Source: Macrobrachium rosenbergii (Eukaryota; Arthropoda; Malacostraca; Decapoda; Palaemonidae). Taken from it: a stretch of DNA of 64,000 nucleotides. The stretch covers positions 23,175,606 through 23,239,605 of the forward strand of contig NC_089762.1 in assembly GCF_040412425.1 (NCBI RefSeq). The letters are read 5' to 3'. The translations under genes were made by a program, and so were the position numbers. This document shows, piece after piece, positions 38,878 to 49,892 of the stretch (position 1 is its first letter; each line of letters opens with the position of its first letter). The notes beneath the pieces were generated by a model that ran no database searches, was not told the origin of the DNA, and saw only the letters and a list, made by a program, of their open reading frames with translations.

Positions 38878-39480
38878 CAGCAGTATAACAGGTGTCATTT
38901 TCAATTTCAAGGGTATTGGCCATTTATATAGCTGGTAGTTTTCATTGGCACTCTGTTGTATTCCATTTTTTTTCAGTTTCAAGGTTCCTGTAACCTTGTA
39001 AGTAATGCAGGTGTCATTTTGAAATTGCAAGGTTCATATGTAAAATTAACAAAAAAACACCAACTTTGAGGTCCCATAGCCGAGAGGGAACCCTGCCACG
39101 GACACGAGGCTCCAATTAGAGCCCCTTTCTTTTGATCCGTTCTATTAAAAAAATTCATACAAAACATCAATACGTTCAGGTCTTGCTGAGTTTTGGATGC
39201 CTGAATTTTTATTGTATAAACTAAAAAATCGACTTTGAGGCCCCATAGCTAAGAGTCATTTTAGAATTATGCAAGTCTGAATTTCCATTCATCGATTTTT
39301 GGGAACTGGAAATATTGGGAAAAAAATTTTGCATCCCCAAAATTAATAGAACTGTACTAACAAGGGTTAGTTAGGTCGAAAATTTTGAAAGTTCTATTTC
39401 TTGAGGCTGGATTTTTTTTTTTTTTTTTTTTTTTTTTACCCCCAGGTTTAGAATATGCCACCTTCACCACGCAAGGGTCC
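38878..39480 (+). repeat. L segment L20 (eroded left end)
   Basis: 603 bp with the GGTTCATATG variant. The first 120 bp are eroded (GGGTATTGGCCATTT, GGTAGTTTTCATTGGC, CCATTTTTTTTCAG), and GGCCCAAAAAA reads GGGAAAAAAA near 39316. Confidence 0.91.
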
Positions 39481-40496
39481 CAGCTGAATTGGACCCTGGG
39501 CCCCACAAAAAAACAAAAAAAGGACCCCTTACAAAGATTTCCTCCGGAATCGCCGGAGGTGCCATCATTACATGAATGACTATGCTCTAGTTTGAGAAAA
39601 TGATAGTCTTCGTATTGGCAAAAATCTTCACCGAAGAATCCCTGAAGACTCCTTTGAAGATTCTTTCTTCAGCTGAATTGGACCCCTGGGCCCCACAAAA
39701 AAAAAAAAAAAAAAAAAAAAAAGACCCCTTAGCAAAGATTTCCTCCGGAATCGCCGGAGGTGGCCATCATTACATGAATGACTATGCTCTAGTTTGAGAA
39801 AATGATAGTCTTCGTATTGGCGCCAAAATCTTCACCGAAGAATCCCTGAAGACTCCTTGAAGATTCTTTCTTCAGCTGAATTGGACCCTGGGCCCCACAA
39901 AAAAAAAAAAAAAAAAAAAAAGGACCCTTACAAAGATTTCCTCCGGAATCGCCGGAGGTGGCCATCATTACATGAATGACTATGCTCTAGTTTGAGAAAA
40001 TGATAGTCTTCGTTATTGGCGCCAAAATCTTCACCGAAGAATCCCTGAAGACTCCTTGAAGATTCTTTCTTCAGCAGTATAACAAGGGTCCCATTACATG
40101 CTGAATTGGACCCCTGGACCCCCAAAAAAAAAAAAAAACAAAAAAGGACCCATACCAAAGATTTCCTCCGGAATCGCCGGAGGTGGCCATCATTACATGA
40201 ATGACTATGCTCTAGTTTGAGAAAATGATAGTCTTCGTATTGGCGCCAAAATCTTCACCGAAGAATCCCTGAAGACTCCTTGAAGATTCTTTCTTCAGCT
40301 GAATTGGACCCCTGGGCCCCACAAAAAAAAAAAAAAAAAAAAAAGGACCCCTTAGCAAAGATTTCCTCCGGAATCGCCGGAGGTGGCCATCATTACATGA
40401 ATGACTATGCTCTAGTTTGAGAAAATGATAGTCTTCGTATTGGCTCCAAAATCCTCACCCAAGATTCCCTGAAGACTCCTTGAAGACTCTTTCTTC
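39481..40496 (+). repeat. S block, 5 monomers
   Basis: The palindrome of one unit reads GGCAAAAATC (39617-39626). An S' unit lies at about 40072-40100, with CATTACATG inserted after its GGGTCC. Confidence 0.92.
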
Positions 40497-41039
40497 AGCA
40501 GTATAACAGGTGTCATTTTTCAATTTCAAGGGTAATTTCTACCATTTATATAGCTGGTAGCCTTTCATCATTGGCACTCTGTTGTAGTATTCCATGTGTC
40601 ATTTTTCAGTTTCAAGGTTCCTGTAACCTTGTAAGTAATGCAGGTGTCATTTTGAAATTGCAAGGATCATATGTAAAATTAACAAAAACACCAACTTTGA
40701 GGTCCCATAGCCGAGAGGAACCTGCCACGGACATGAGGCTCCAATTAGAGCCCCTTTATTTTGATCCGTTCTATTAAAAAAATTCATACAAAACATCAAT
40801 ACGTTCAGGCCTTGCTGAGTTTTGGATGCCTGAATTTTTATTGTATAAACTAAAAATCGACTTTGAGGCCCCCGGATAGCTAAGAGTCATTTTAGAATTA
40901 TGCAAGTCTGAATTTCCATTCATCGATTTTTGGAAACTGGAAATATTGGCCCAAAAATTTTACATCCCCAAAATTAATAGAACTGTACTAACAAGGGTTA
41001 GTTAGGTCGAAAATTTTTGAAAGTTCTATTTTTGAGGCT

Positions 41040-41074
<35 letters not shown>

Positions 41075-41114
41075 CCAGGTTTAGAATATGCCACCTTCAC
41101 CACGCAAAGGGTCC
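40497..41114 (+). repeat. L segment L21 (reference copy)
   Basis: 618 bp, close to the consensus, and used here to place landmarks. Hairpins: CTACCA/TGGTAG (40539-40560), CAAGGTT/AACCTTG (40613-40631), TTCAGGC/GCCTGAA (40804-40834) and CTAAC/GTTAG (40988-41001). Diverged internal subrepeats lie at 40509-40530, 40595-40617 and 40643-40665. The T-run at about 41044-41070 is followed by the GC-rich right end. No ORF starting at ATG and shared among copies was seen. Confidence 0.94.
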
Positions 41115-41176
41115 CGGCTGAATTGGACCCCTGGGCCCCACAAACAAACCCAAAAAAGGACCCCTTACAAAGATTT

Positions 41177-41195
41177 CCTCCGGAATCGCCGGAGG
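41177..41195 (+). other. GC-rich hairpin in each S (example)
   Basis: CCTCCGG-AATCG-CCGGAGG is a perfect 7-bp inverted repeat with a 5-nt loop, repeated once per monomer. In one unit (25896-25914) both arms change to CCTCTGG/CCAGAGG, keeping the pairing. Confidence 0.8.
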
Positions 41196-41251
41196 TGGCC
41201 ATCATTACATGAATGACTATGCTCTAGTTTGAGAAAATGATAGTCTTCGTA

Positions 41252-41261
41252 TTGGCGCCAA
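41252..41261. promoter_or_regulatory. Recurrent 10-bp palindrome TTGGCGCCAA (example)
   Basis: A perfect palindrome present in nearly every S monomer; this is the copy in the reference unit. On the minus strand it extends to TTTTGGCGCC, which fits the E2F-type consensus TTTSSCGC. The unit abutting L almost always has TTGGCTCCAA instead. Binding is an inference only. Confidence 0.4.
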
Positions 41262-41903
41262 AATCTTCACCGAAGAATCCCTGAAGACTCCTTGAAGATT
41301 CTTTCTTCAGCTGAATTGGACCCCTGGGCCCCACAAAAAAAAAAAAAAAAAAGGACCCCTTAGCAAAGATTTCCTCCGGAATCGCCGGAGGTGGCCATCA
41401 TTACATGAATGACTATGCTCTAGTTTGAGAAAATGATAGTCTTCGTATTGGCGCCAAAATCTTCACCGAAGAATCCCTGAAGACTCCTTGAAGATTCTTT
41501 CTTCAGCAGTATTTGGACCCTGAATTGGACCCCTGGGCCCAAAAAAAACAAAAAGGACCCCTTACCAAAAGATTTCCTCCGGAATCGCCGGAGGTGGCCA
41601 TCATTACATGAATGACTATGCTCTAGTTTGAGAAAATGATAGTCTTCGTATTGGCGCCAAAATCTTCACCGAAGAATCCCTGAAGACTCCTTGAAGATTC
41701 TTTCTTCAGCTGAATTGGACCCCTGGGCCCCACAAAAAAAAAAAAAAAAAAAAGGACCCTTAGCAAAGATTTCCTCCGGAATCGCCGGAGGTGGCCATCA
41801 TTACATGAATGACTATGCTCTAGTTTGAGAAAATGATAGTCTTCGTATTTTCTCCAAAATCCTCACCCAAGATTCCCTGAAGACTCCTTGAAGACTCTTT
41901 CTT

Positions 41904-42508
41904 CAGCAGTATAACATTTTTCAATTTCAAAAAAATTTCTACCATTTATATAGCTGGTAGCCTTTCATCATTGGCACTCTGTTGTAGTATTCCATGTGTC
42001 ATTTTTCAGTTTCAAGGTTCCTGTAACCTTGTAAGTAATGCAGGTGTCATTTTGAAATTGCAAGGATCATATGTAAAATTAACAAAAACACCAACTTTGA
42101 GGTCCCATAGCCGAGAGGGAACCTGCCACGGACATGAGGCTCCAATTAGAGCCCCTTTATTTTGATCCGTTCTATTAAAAAAAATTCATACAAAAACATC
42201 AATACGTTCAGGCCTTGCTGAGTTTTGGATGCCTGAATTTTTATTGTATAAACTAAAAAAATCGACTTTGAGGCCCCATAGCTAAGAGTCATTTTAGAAT
42301 TATGCAAGTCTGAATTTCCATTCATCGATTTTTGGAAACTGGAAATATTGGCCCAAAAATTTTACATCCCAAAATTAATAGAACTGTACTAACAAGGGTT
42401 AGTTAGGTCGAAAATTTTGAAAGTTCTATTTTTGAGGCTGGACTTTTTTTTTTTTTTTTTTTTACACCCCAGGTTTAGAATATGCCACCTTCACCACACA
42501 AAGGGTCC
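41904..42508 (+). repeat. L segment L22
   Basis: 605 bp. The first GGTGTC is missing (GTATAACATTTTTC), CAAAAAAATTTCTACC replaces CAAGGGTAATTTCTACC, and the right end reads CACCACACAAAGGG. Confidence 0.92.
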
Positions 42509-43302
42509 TTGCTGAATTGGACCCCTGGGCCCCACAAACAAACCCAAAAAGGACCCCTTAGCAAAGATTTCCTCCGGAATCGCCGGAGGTGGCCATCATT
42601 ACATGAATGACTATGCTCTAGTTTGAGAAAATGATAGTCTTCGTATTGGCGCCAAAATCTTCACCGAAGAATCCCTGAAGACTCCTTGAAGATTCTTTCT
42701 TCAGCTGAATTGGACCCTGGGCCCCACAAAAAAAAAAAAAAAAAAAAAAGGACCCTTAGCAAAGATTTCCTCCGGAATCGCCGGAGGTGGCCATCATTAC
42801 ATGAATGACTATGCTCTAGTTTGAGAAAATGATAGTCTTCGTATTGGCGCCAAAATCTTCACCGAAGAATCCCTGAAGACTCCTTGAAGATTCTTTCTTC
42901 AGCTGAAAAATGACCCCTGAATTGGACCCCTAAAAAAAAAAAAAAAAAAAAAGGACCCTTAGCAAAGATTTCCTCCGGAATCGCCGGAGGTGGCCATCAT
43001 TACATGAATGACTATGCTCTAGTTTGAGAAAATGATAGTCTTCGTATTGGCGCCAAAATCTTCACCGAAGAATCCCTGAAGACTCCTTGAAGATTCTTTC
43101 TTCAGCTGAATTGGACCCCTGGGCACCACAAAAAAAAAAAACAAACAAAAAAGGACCCCCTTAGCAAAGATTTCCTCCGGAATCGCCGGAGGTGGCCATC
43201 ATTACATGAATGACTATGCTCTAGTTTGAGAAAATGATAGTCTTCATATTGGCTCCAAAATCCTCACCCAAGATTCCTGAAGACTCCTTGAAGACTTTTC
43301 TT
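42509..43302 (+). repeat. S block, 4 monomers
   Basis: The third unit is scarred (CAGCTGAAAAATGACCCCTG, about 42901), 392 bp after L, with loss of the GGGCCC block. Confidence 0.92.
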
Positions 43303-43913
43303 CAGCAGTATAACAGGTGTCATTTTTCAATTTCAAAAAAATTTCTACCATTTATATAGCTGGTAGCCTTTCATCATTGGCACTCTGTTGTAGTATTCCA
43401 TGTGTCATTTTTTCAGTTTCAAAGTTCCTGTAACCTTGTAAGTAATGCAGGTGTCATTTTGAAATTGCAAGGATCATATGTAAAATTAACAAAAACACCA
43501 ACTTTGAGGTCCCATAGCCGAGAGGAACCTGCCACGGACATGAGGCTCCAATTAGAGCCCCCTTTATTTTGATCCGTTCTATTAAAAAAATTCATACAAA
43601 ACATCAATACGTTCAGGCCTTGCTGAGTTTTGGATGCCTGAATTTTTATTGTATAAACTAAAAATCGACTTTGAGGCCCCATAGCTAAGAGTCATTTTAG
43701 AATTATGCAAGTCTGAATTTCCATTCATCGATTTTTGGAAACTGGAAATATTGGCCCAAAAAATTTTACATCCCCAAAATTAATAGAACTGTACTAACAA
43801 GGGTTAGTTAGGTCGAAAATTTTGAAAGTTCTATTTTTTGAGGCTGGACTTTTTTTTTTTTTTTTACACCCCAGGTTTAGAATATGCCACCTTCACCCTG
43901 CACGCAAGGGTCC
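43303..43913 (+). repeat. L segment L23
   Basis: 611 bp. CAAAAAAATTTCTACC variant at the left; the right end has an insertion (CACCCTGCACGCAAGGG). Confidence 0.92.
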
Positions 43914-44917
43914 CATTACTGGACTGAATTGGACCCCTGGGCCCCTTCACAAAAAAACCCAAAAAGGACCCTTACAAAAAAAAATTTCCTCCGGAATCGC
44001 CGGAGGTGGCCATCATTACATGAATGACTATGCTCTAGTTTGAGAAAATGATAGTCTTCGTATTGGCGCCAAAATCTTCACCGAAGAATCCCTGAAGACT
44101 CCTTGAAGATTCTTTCTTCAGCTGAATTGGACCCTGGGCCCCCAAAAAAAAAAAAAAAAAAAAAAAAAAGGACCCCTTACAAAGATTTCCTCCGGAATCG
44201 CCGGAGGTGGCCATCATTACATGAATGACTATGCTCTAGTTTGAGAAAATGATAGTCTTCGTATTGGCGCCAAAATCTTCACCGAAGAATCCTGAAGACT
44301 CCTTGAAGATTCTTTCTTCAGCTGAATTGGACCCCTGGGCCCCAAAAAAAACAAAAAAAGGACCCTTACCAAAGATTTCCTCCGGAATCGCCGGAGGTAG
44401 CCATCATTACATGAATGACTATGCTCTAGTTTGAGAAAATGATAGTCTTCGTATTGGCAAAAATCTTCACCGAAGAATCCCCTGAAGACTCCTTGAAGAT
44501 TCTTTCTTCAGCTGAATTGGACCCTGGGCCCCACAATTAAATCAAGAAAAAAAAAAAAAAAAAAAAAAAGGACCCCTTACCAAAGATTTCCTCCGGAATC
44601 GCCGGAGGTGGCCATCATTACATGAATGACTATGCTCTAGTTTGAGAAAATGATAGTCTTCGTATTGGCGCCAAAATCTTCACCGAAGAATCCCTGAAGA
44701 CTCCTTGAAGATTCTTTCTTCAGCTGAATTGGACCCCTGGGCCCCACAAAAAAAAAAAAAAAAAAATGACCCCTTAACAAAGATTTCCTCCGGAATCGCC
44801 GGAGGTGGCCATCATTACATGAATGACTATGCTCTAGTTTGAGAAAATGATAGTCTTCATATTGGCTCCAAAATCCTCACCCAAGATTCCCTGAAGACTC
44901 CTTGAAGACTCTTTCTT
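43914..44917 (+). repeat. S block, 5 monomers
   Basis: The first unit begins with CATTACTGGACTGAATT, and AAAAAAAAATTTCC replaces the GCAAAGATTTCC word at 43976. One palindrome reads GGCAAAAATC (44457), and one A-run starts with TTAAATCAAG (44537). Confidence 0.91.
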
Positions 44918-45455
44918 CAGCAGTATAACAGGTGTCATTTTCAATTTCAAGGGTAATTTCTACCATTTATATAGCTGGTAGCCTTTCATTATTGGCACTC
45001 TGTTGTAGTATTCCATGTGTCATTTTTCAGTTTCAAGGTTCCTGTAACCTTGTAAGTAATGCAGAAACATTTTGAAATTGCAAGGATCATATGTAAAATT
45101 AACAAAAAACACCAACTTTGAGGTCCCATAGCCGAGAGGGAACCTGCCACGGACATGAGGCTCCAATTAGAGCCCCTTTATTTTGATCCGTTCTATTAAA
45201 AAATTCATACAAAACATCAATACGTTCAGGCCTTGCTGAGTTTTGGATGCCTGAATTTTTATTGTATAAACTAAAAAATCGACTTTGAGGCCCCGTAGCT
45301 AAGAGTCATTTTAGAATTATGCAAGTCTGAATTTCCATTCATCGATTTTTGGAAACTGGAAATATTGGCCCAAAAAATTTTACATCCCCAAAATTAATAG
45401 AACTGTACTAACAAGGGTTAGTTAGGTCGAAAATTTTGAAAGTTCTATTTTTGAG

Positions 45456-45486
<31 letters not shown>

Positions 45487-45513
45487 GAATATGCCACCTT
45501 CACCACGGGGTCC
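44918..45513 (+). repeat. L segment L24
   Basis: 596 bp. GCAGAAACATTTTG replaces GCAGGTGTCATTTTG, ACACCCCAGGT after the T-run is missing, and the right end reads CACCACGGGGTCC. Confidence 0.92.
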
Positions 45514-46300
45514 CGGCTGAATTGGACCCTGGGCCCTACAAACAAACCCAAAAAGGACCCTTACAAAGATTTCCTCCGGAATCGCCGGAGGTGGCCATCA
45601 TTACATGAATGACTATGCTCTAGTTTGAGAAAATGATAGTCTTCGTATTGGCGCCAAAATCTTCACCGAAGAATCCCTGAAGACTCCTTGAAGATTCTTT
45701 CTTCAGCTGAATTGGACCCTGGGCCCCACAAAAAAAAAAAAAAAAAAACAAAAAGGACCCCTTAGCAAAGATTTCCTCCGGAATCGCCGGAGGTGGCCAT
45801 CATTACATGAATGACTATGCTCTAGTTTGAGAAAATGATAGTCTTCGTATTGGCGCCAAAATCTTCACCGAAGAATCCCTGAAGACTCCTTGAAGATTCT
45901 TTCTTCAGCTGAATTGGACCCCTGGGCCCCACAAAAAAAAAAAAACAAAAAAGGACCCCTTAGCAAAGATTTCCTCCGGAATCGCCGGAGGTGGCCATCA
46001 TTACATGAATGACTATGCTCTAGTTTGAGAAAATGATAGTCTTCGTATTGGCGCCAAAATCTTCACCGAAGAATCCATGAAGACTCCTTTGAAGATTCTT
46101 TCTTCAGCTGAATTGGACCCCTGGGCCCCACAAAAAAAAAAAAAAAAAAGGACCCCTTAGCAAGATTTCCTCCGGAATCGCCGGAGGTGGCCATCATTAC
46201 ATGAATGACTATGCTCTAGTTTGAGAAAATGATAGTCTTCATATTGGCTCCAAAATCCTCACCCAAGATTCCCTGAAGACTCCTTTGAAGACTCTTTCTT
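45514..46300 (+). repeat. S block, 4 monomers
   Basis: Regular block without an S' scar; some A-runs have a C close to their right end (AAACAAAAAGG). Confidence 0.93.
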
Positions 46301-46909
46301 CAGCAGTATAATAGGTGTCATTTTCAATTTCAAGGGTAATTTCTACCATTTATATAGCTGGTAGCCTTTCATCATTGGCACTCTGTTGTAGTATTCCATG
46401 TGTCATTTTTCAGTTTCAAGGTTCCTGTAACCTTGTAAATAATGCAGGTGTGTCATTTTGAAATTGCAAGGATCATATGTAAAATTAACAAAAACACCAA
46501 CTTTGAGGTCCCATAGCCGAGAGGAACCTGCCACGGACATGAGGCTCCAATTAGAGCCCCTTTATTTTGATCCGTTCTATTAAAAAAAATTCATACAAAA
46601 CATCAATACGTTCAGGCCTTGCTGAGTTTTGGATGCCTGAATTTTTATTGTATAAACTAAAAAATCGACTTTGAGGCCCTGTAGCTAAGAGTCATTTTAG
46701 AATTATGCAAGTCTGAATTTCCATTCATCGATTTTTGGAAACTGGAAATATTGGCCCAAAAAATTTTACATCCCCAAAATTAATAGAACTGTACTAACAA
46801 GGGTTAGTTAGGTCGAAAATTTTGAAAGTTCTATTTTTGAGGCTGGACTTTTTTTTTTTTTTTTTACACCCCAGGTTTAGAATATGCCACCTTCACCACG
46901 CAAGGGTCC
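46301..46909 (+). repeat. L segment L25
   Basis: 609 bp; begins GTATAATAGGTGTC and has a GT duplication (AGGTGTGTCATTTTG, 46446). Confidence 0.93.
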
Positions 46910-47682
46910 CCGCTGAATTGGACCCTGGGCCCCAAAAAAAAACCAAAAAGGACCCCTTACCAAAGATTTCCTCCGGAATCGCCGGAGGTGGCCATCATTA
47001 CATGAATGACTATGCTCTAGTTTGAGAAAATGATAGTCTTCGTATTGGCGCCAAAATCTTCACCGAAGAATCCCTGAAGACTCCTTGAAGATTCTTTTCT
47101 TCAGCTGAATTGGACCCCTGGGCCCCAAAAAAAAAAAACAAAAAAGGACCCCTTAGCAAAGATTTCCTCCGGAATCGCCGGAGGTGGCCATCATTACATG
47201 AATGACTATGCTCTAGTTTGAGAAAATGATAGTCTTCGTTTGGCGCCAAAATCTTCACCGAAGAATCCCTGAAGACTCCTTGAAGATTCTTTCTTCAGCT
47301 GAATTGGACCCCTGGGCCCCACAAAAAAAAAAAAAAAATGACCCTTAGCAAAGATTTCCTCCGGAATCGCCGGAGGTGGCCATCATTACATGAATGACTA
47401 TGCTCTAGTTTGAGAAAATGATAGTCTTCGTATTGGCGCCAAAATCTTCACCGAAGAATCCTGAAGACTCCTTGAAGATTCTTTCTTCTTCAGCTGAATT
47501 GGACCCCTGGGCCCCACAAAAAAAAAAAAAAGGACCCCTTACCAAAGATTTCCTCCGGAATCGCCGGAGGTGGCCATCATTACATGAATGACTATGCTCT
47601 AGTTTGAGAAAATGATAGTCTTCGTATTGGCTCCAAAATCCTCACCCAAGATTCCCTGAAGACTCCTTGAAGACTTTTTCTT
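46910..47682 (+). repeat. S block, 4 monomers
   Basis: Regular block; the third unit has an extra TTC (TTCTTCTTCAG, 47484), and one A-run ends in TGACCC. Confidence 0.93.
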
Positions 47683-48289
47683 CAGCAGTATAATAGGTGT
47701 CATTTTTCAATTTCAAAAAAAATTTCTACCATTTATATAGCTGGTAGCCTTTCATCATTGGCACTCTGTTGTAGTATTCCATGTGTCATTTTTTCAGTTT
47801 CAAGGTTCCTGTAATTGTAAAATGCAGGTGTCATTTTGAAATTGCAAGGATCATATGTAAAATTAACAAAAACACCAACTTTGAGTCCCATAGCCGAGAG
47901 GGAACCCTGCCACGGACAAAAAGGCTCCAATTAGAGCCCCTTTATTTTGATCCGTTCTATTAAAAATTCATACAAAACATCAATACGTTCAGGCCTTGCT
48001 GAGTTTTGGATGCCTGAATTTTTATTGTATAAACTAAAAAATCGACTTTGAGGCCCTGTAGCTAAGAGTCATTTTAGAATTATGCAAGTCTGAATTTCCA
48101 TTCATCGATTTTTGAAAACTGGAAATATTGGCCCAAAAAATTTTACATCCCCAAAATTAATAGAACTGTACTAACAAGGGTTAGTTAGGTCGAAAATTTT
48201 GAAAGTTCTATTTTTTGAGGCTGGACTTTTTTTTTTTTTTTTTTTACAATCCCAGGTTTAGAATATGCCACCTTCACCACTTTCTCCTG
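47683..48289 (+). repeat. L segment L26 (eroded)
   Basis: 607 bp. CAAAAAAAATTTCTACC variant. The second hairpin is lost (CCTGTAATTGTAAAATGC), GGACAAAAAGGCTCC replaces GGACATGAGGCTCC, and the right end reads CACCACTTTCTCCTGC. Confidence 0.91.
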
Positions 48290-49283
48290 CTGAATTGGAC
48301 CCTGGGCCCCACAAAAAAAACCAAAAAAGACCCCTTACAAGGTGGCCATCATTACATGAATGACTATGCTCTAGTTTGAGAAAATGATAGTCTTCGTATT
48401 GGCGCCAAAATCTTCACCGAAGAATCCCTGAAGACTCCTTGAAGATTCTTTCTTCAGCTGAATTGGACCCCTGGGCCCCAAAAAAAAAAAAAAGGACCCC
48501 TTACCAAAGATTTCCTCCGGAATCGCCGGAGGTGGCCATCATTACATGAATGACTATGCTCTAGTTTGAGAAAATGATAGTCTTCGTATTGGCGCCAAAA
48601 TCTTCACCGAAGAATCCCTAAAGACTCCTTGAAGATTCTTTCTTCAGCTGAATTGGACCCTGGGCCCCACAAAAAAAAAAAAAAAAAAGGACCCCTTACT
48701 AAAGATTTCCTCCGGAATCGCCGGAGGTGGCCATCATTACATGAATGACTATGCTCTAGTTTGAGAAAATGATAGTCTTCGTATTGGCGCCAAAATCTTC
48801 ACCGAAGAATCCCTGAAGACTCCTTGAAGATTCTTTCTTCAGCTGAATATAACAAAAAAAAACAAAGGGTCCCTTCAAAAGATTTTCTTCGAATTGGACC
48901 CTTTGGGCCCCAAAAAAAAAAAAAAGGACCTTTGGGGCTGGGCCCCCAAGATTTCCTCCGGAATCGCCGGAGGTGGCCATCATTACATGAATGACTATGC
49001 TCTAGTTTGAGAAAATGATAGTCTTCGTATTGGCGCCAAAATCTTCACCGAAGAATCCCTGAAGACTCCTTGAAGATTCTTTCTTCAGCTGAATTGGACC
49101 CCTGGGCCCCACAAAAAAAAAAAAAAAAAAAAGGACCCCTTAGCAAAGATTTCCTCCGGAATCGCCGGAGGTGGCCATCATTACATGAATGACTATGCTC
49201 TAGTTTGAGAAAATGATAGTCTTCATATTGGCTCCAAAATCCTCACCCAAGATTCCCTGAAGACTCCTTGAAGACTCTTTTTT
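48290..49283 (+). repeat. S block, 5 monomers, one scrambled
   Basis: The first unit has lost the whole hairpin (TTACAAGGTGGCC at 48335). At 48840-48955 an S'-type unit is scrambled (AATATAACAAAAAAAAACAA, GGACCTTTGGGGCTGGG), with two half-units fused. Confidence 0.9.
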
Positions 49284-49892
49284 CAGCAGTATAACAGGTG
49301 TCATTTTTCAATTTCAAGGGTAATTTCTACCATTTATATAGCTGGTAGCCTTTCATCATTGGCACTCTGTTGTAGTATTCCATGTGTCATTTTTCAGTTT
49401 CAAGGTTCCTGTAACCTTGTAAGTAATGCAGGTGTCATTTTGAAATTGCAAGGATCATATGTAAAATTAACAAAAAACACCAACTTTGAGGTCCCATAGC
49501 CGAGAGGGAACCTGCCACGGACATGAGGCTCCAATTAGAGCCCCTTTATTTTGATCCGTTCTATTAAAAAATTCATACAAAACATCAATACGTTCAGGCC
49601 TTGCTGAGTTTTGGATGCCTGAATTTTTATTGTATAAACTAAAAATCGACTTTGAGGCCCCGTAGCTAAGAGTCATTTTAGAATTATGCAAGTCTGAATT
49701 TCCATTCATCGATTTTTGAAACTGAAATATTGGCCCAAAAATTTTACATCCCCAAAATTAATAGAACTGTACTAACAAGGGTTAGTTAGGTCGAAAATTT
49801 TGAAAGTTCTATTTTTTTGAGGCTGGACTTTTTTTTTTTTTTTTTTTTTTACACCCCAGTTTAGAATATGCCACCTTCACCACGCAAGGGTC
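49284..49892 (+). repeat. L segment L27
   Basis: 609 bp; close to the consensus, with ACACCCCAGTTTAG lacking one G. Confidence 0.93.

Larger units (their letters stand above)
41115..41903 (+). repeat. S block, 4 monomers (reference block)
   Basis: Clean example. The first unit has ACAAACAAACCCAAAAAAGG in place of an A-run. The second is canonical: palindrome 41252-41261, dyads 41273-41310. The first unit's hairpin is at 41177-41195. The third has a scar (CAGCAGTATTTGGACCC, about 41505), and the L-flank unit reads TTTTCTCCAAAATCCTCACC. Confidence 0.94.

Noticed and set aside
40571..40777. A 64-68 codon frame recurring in L copies
   Set aside because: It begins at TTG, and its C-terminus alternates between two unrelated sequences because of a one-base GGG/GG difference, so it is not conserved as protein.
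40988..41006. Telomere-like GGGTTAGTTAGG in L
   Set aside because: A single TTAGG-like word per L with no tandem run; it is explained as part of a small hairpin.
40497..41114. L as a tRNA-derived SINE (TAGCCGAGAGG looks like an A box)
   Set aside because: No acceptable B box lies at the expected distance downstream.
40497..41114. L as a DNA transposon with terminal inverted repeats
   Set aside because: The two ends show no inverted similarity, and the only junction overlap is CA.
41273..41310. Hammerhead ribozyme in S (CTGAAGA fits the CUGANGA core on both strands)
   Set aside because: No GAAA box follows a plausible stem II in either strand, so the three-helix core cannot be built.
41310..41335. 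G-quadruplex in the GGGGCCCAGGGG block (minus strand)
   Set aside because: Only two or three G-runs per unit within reach; four are needed.
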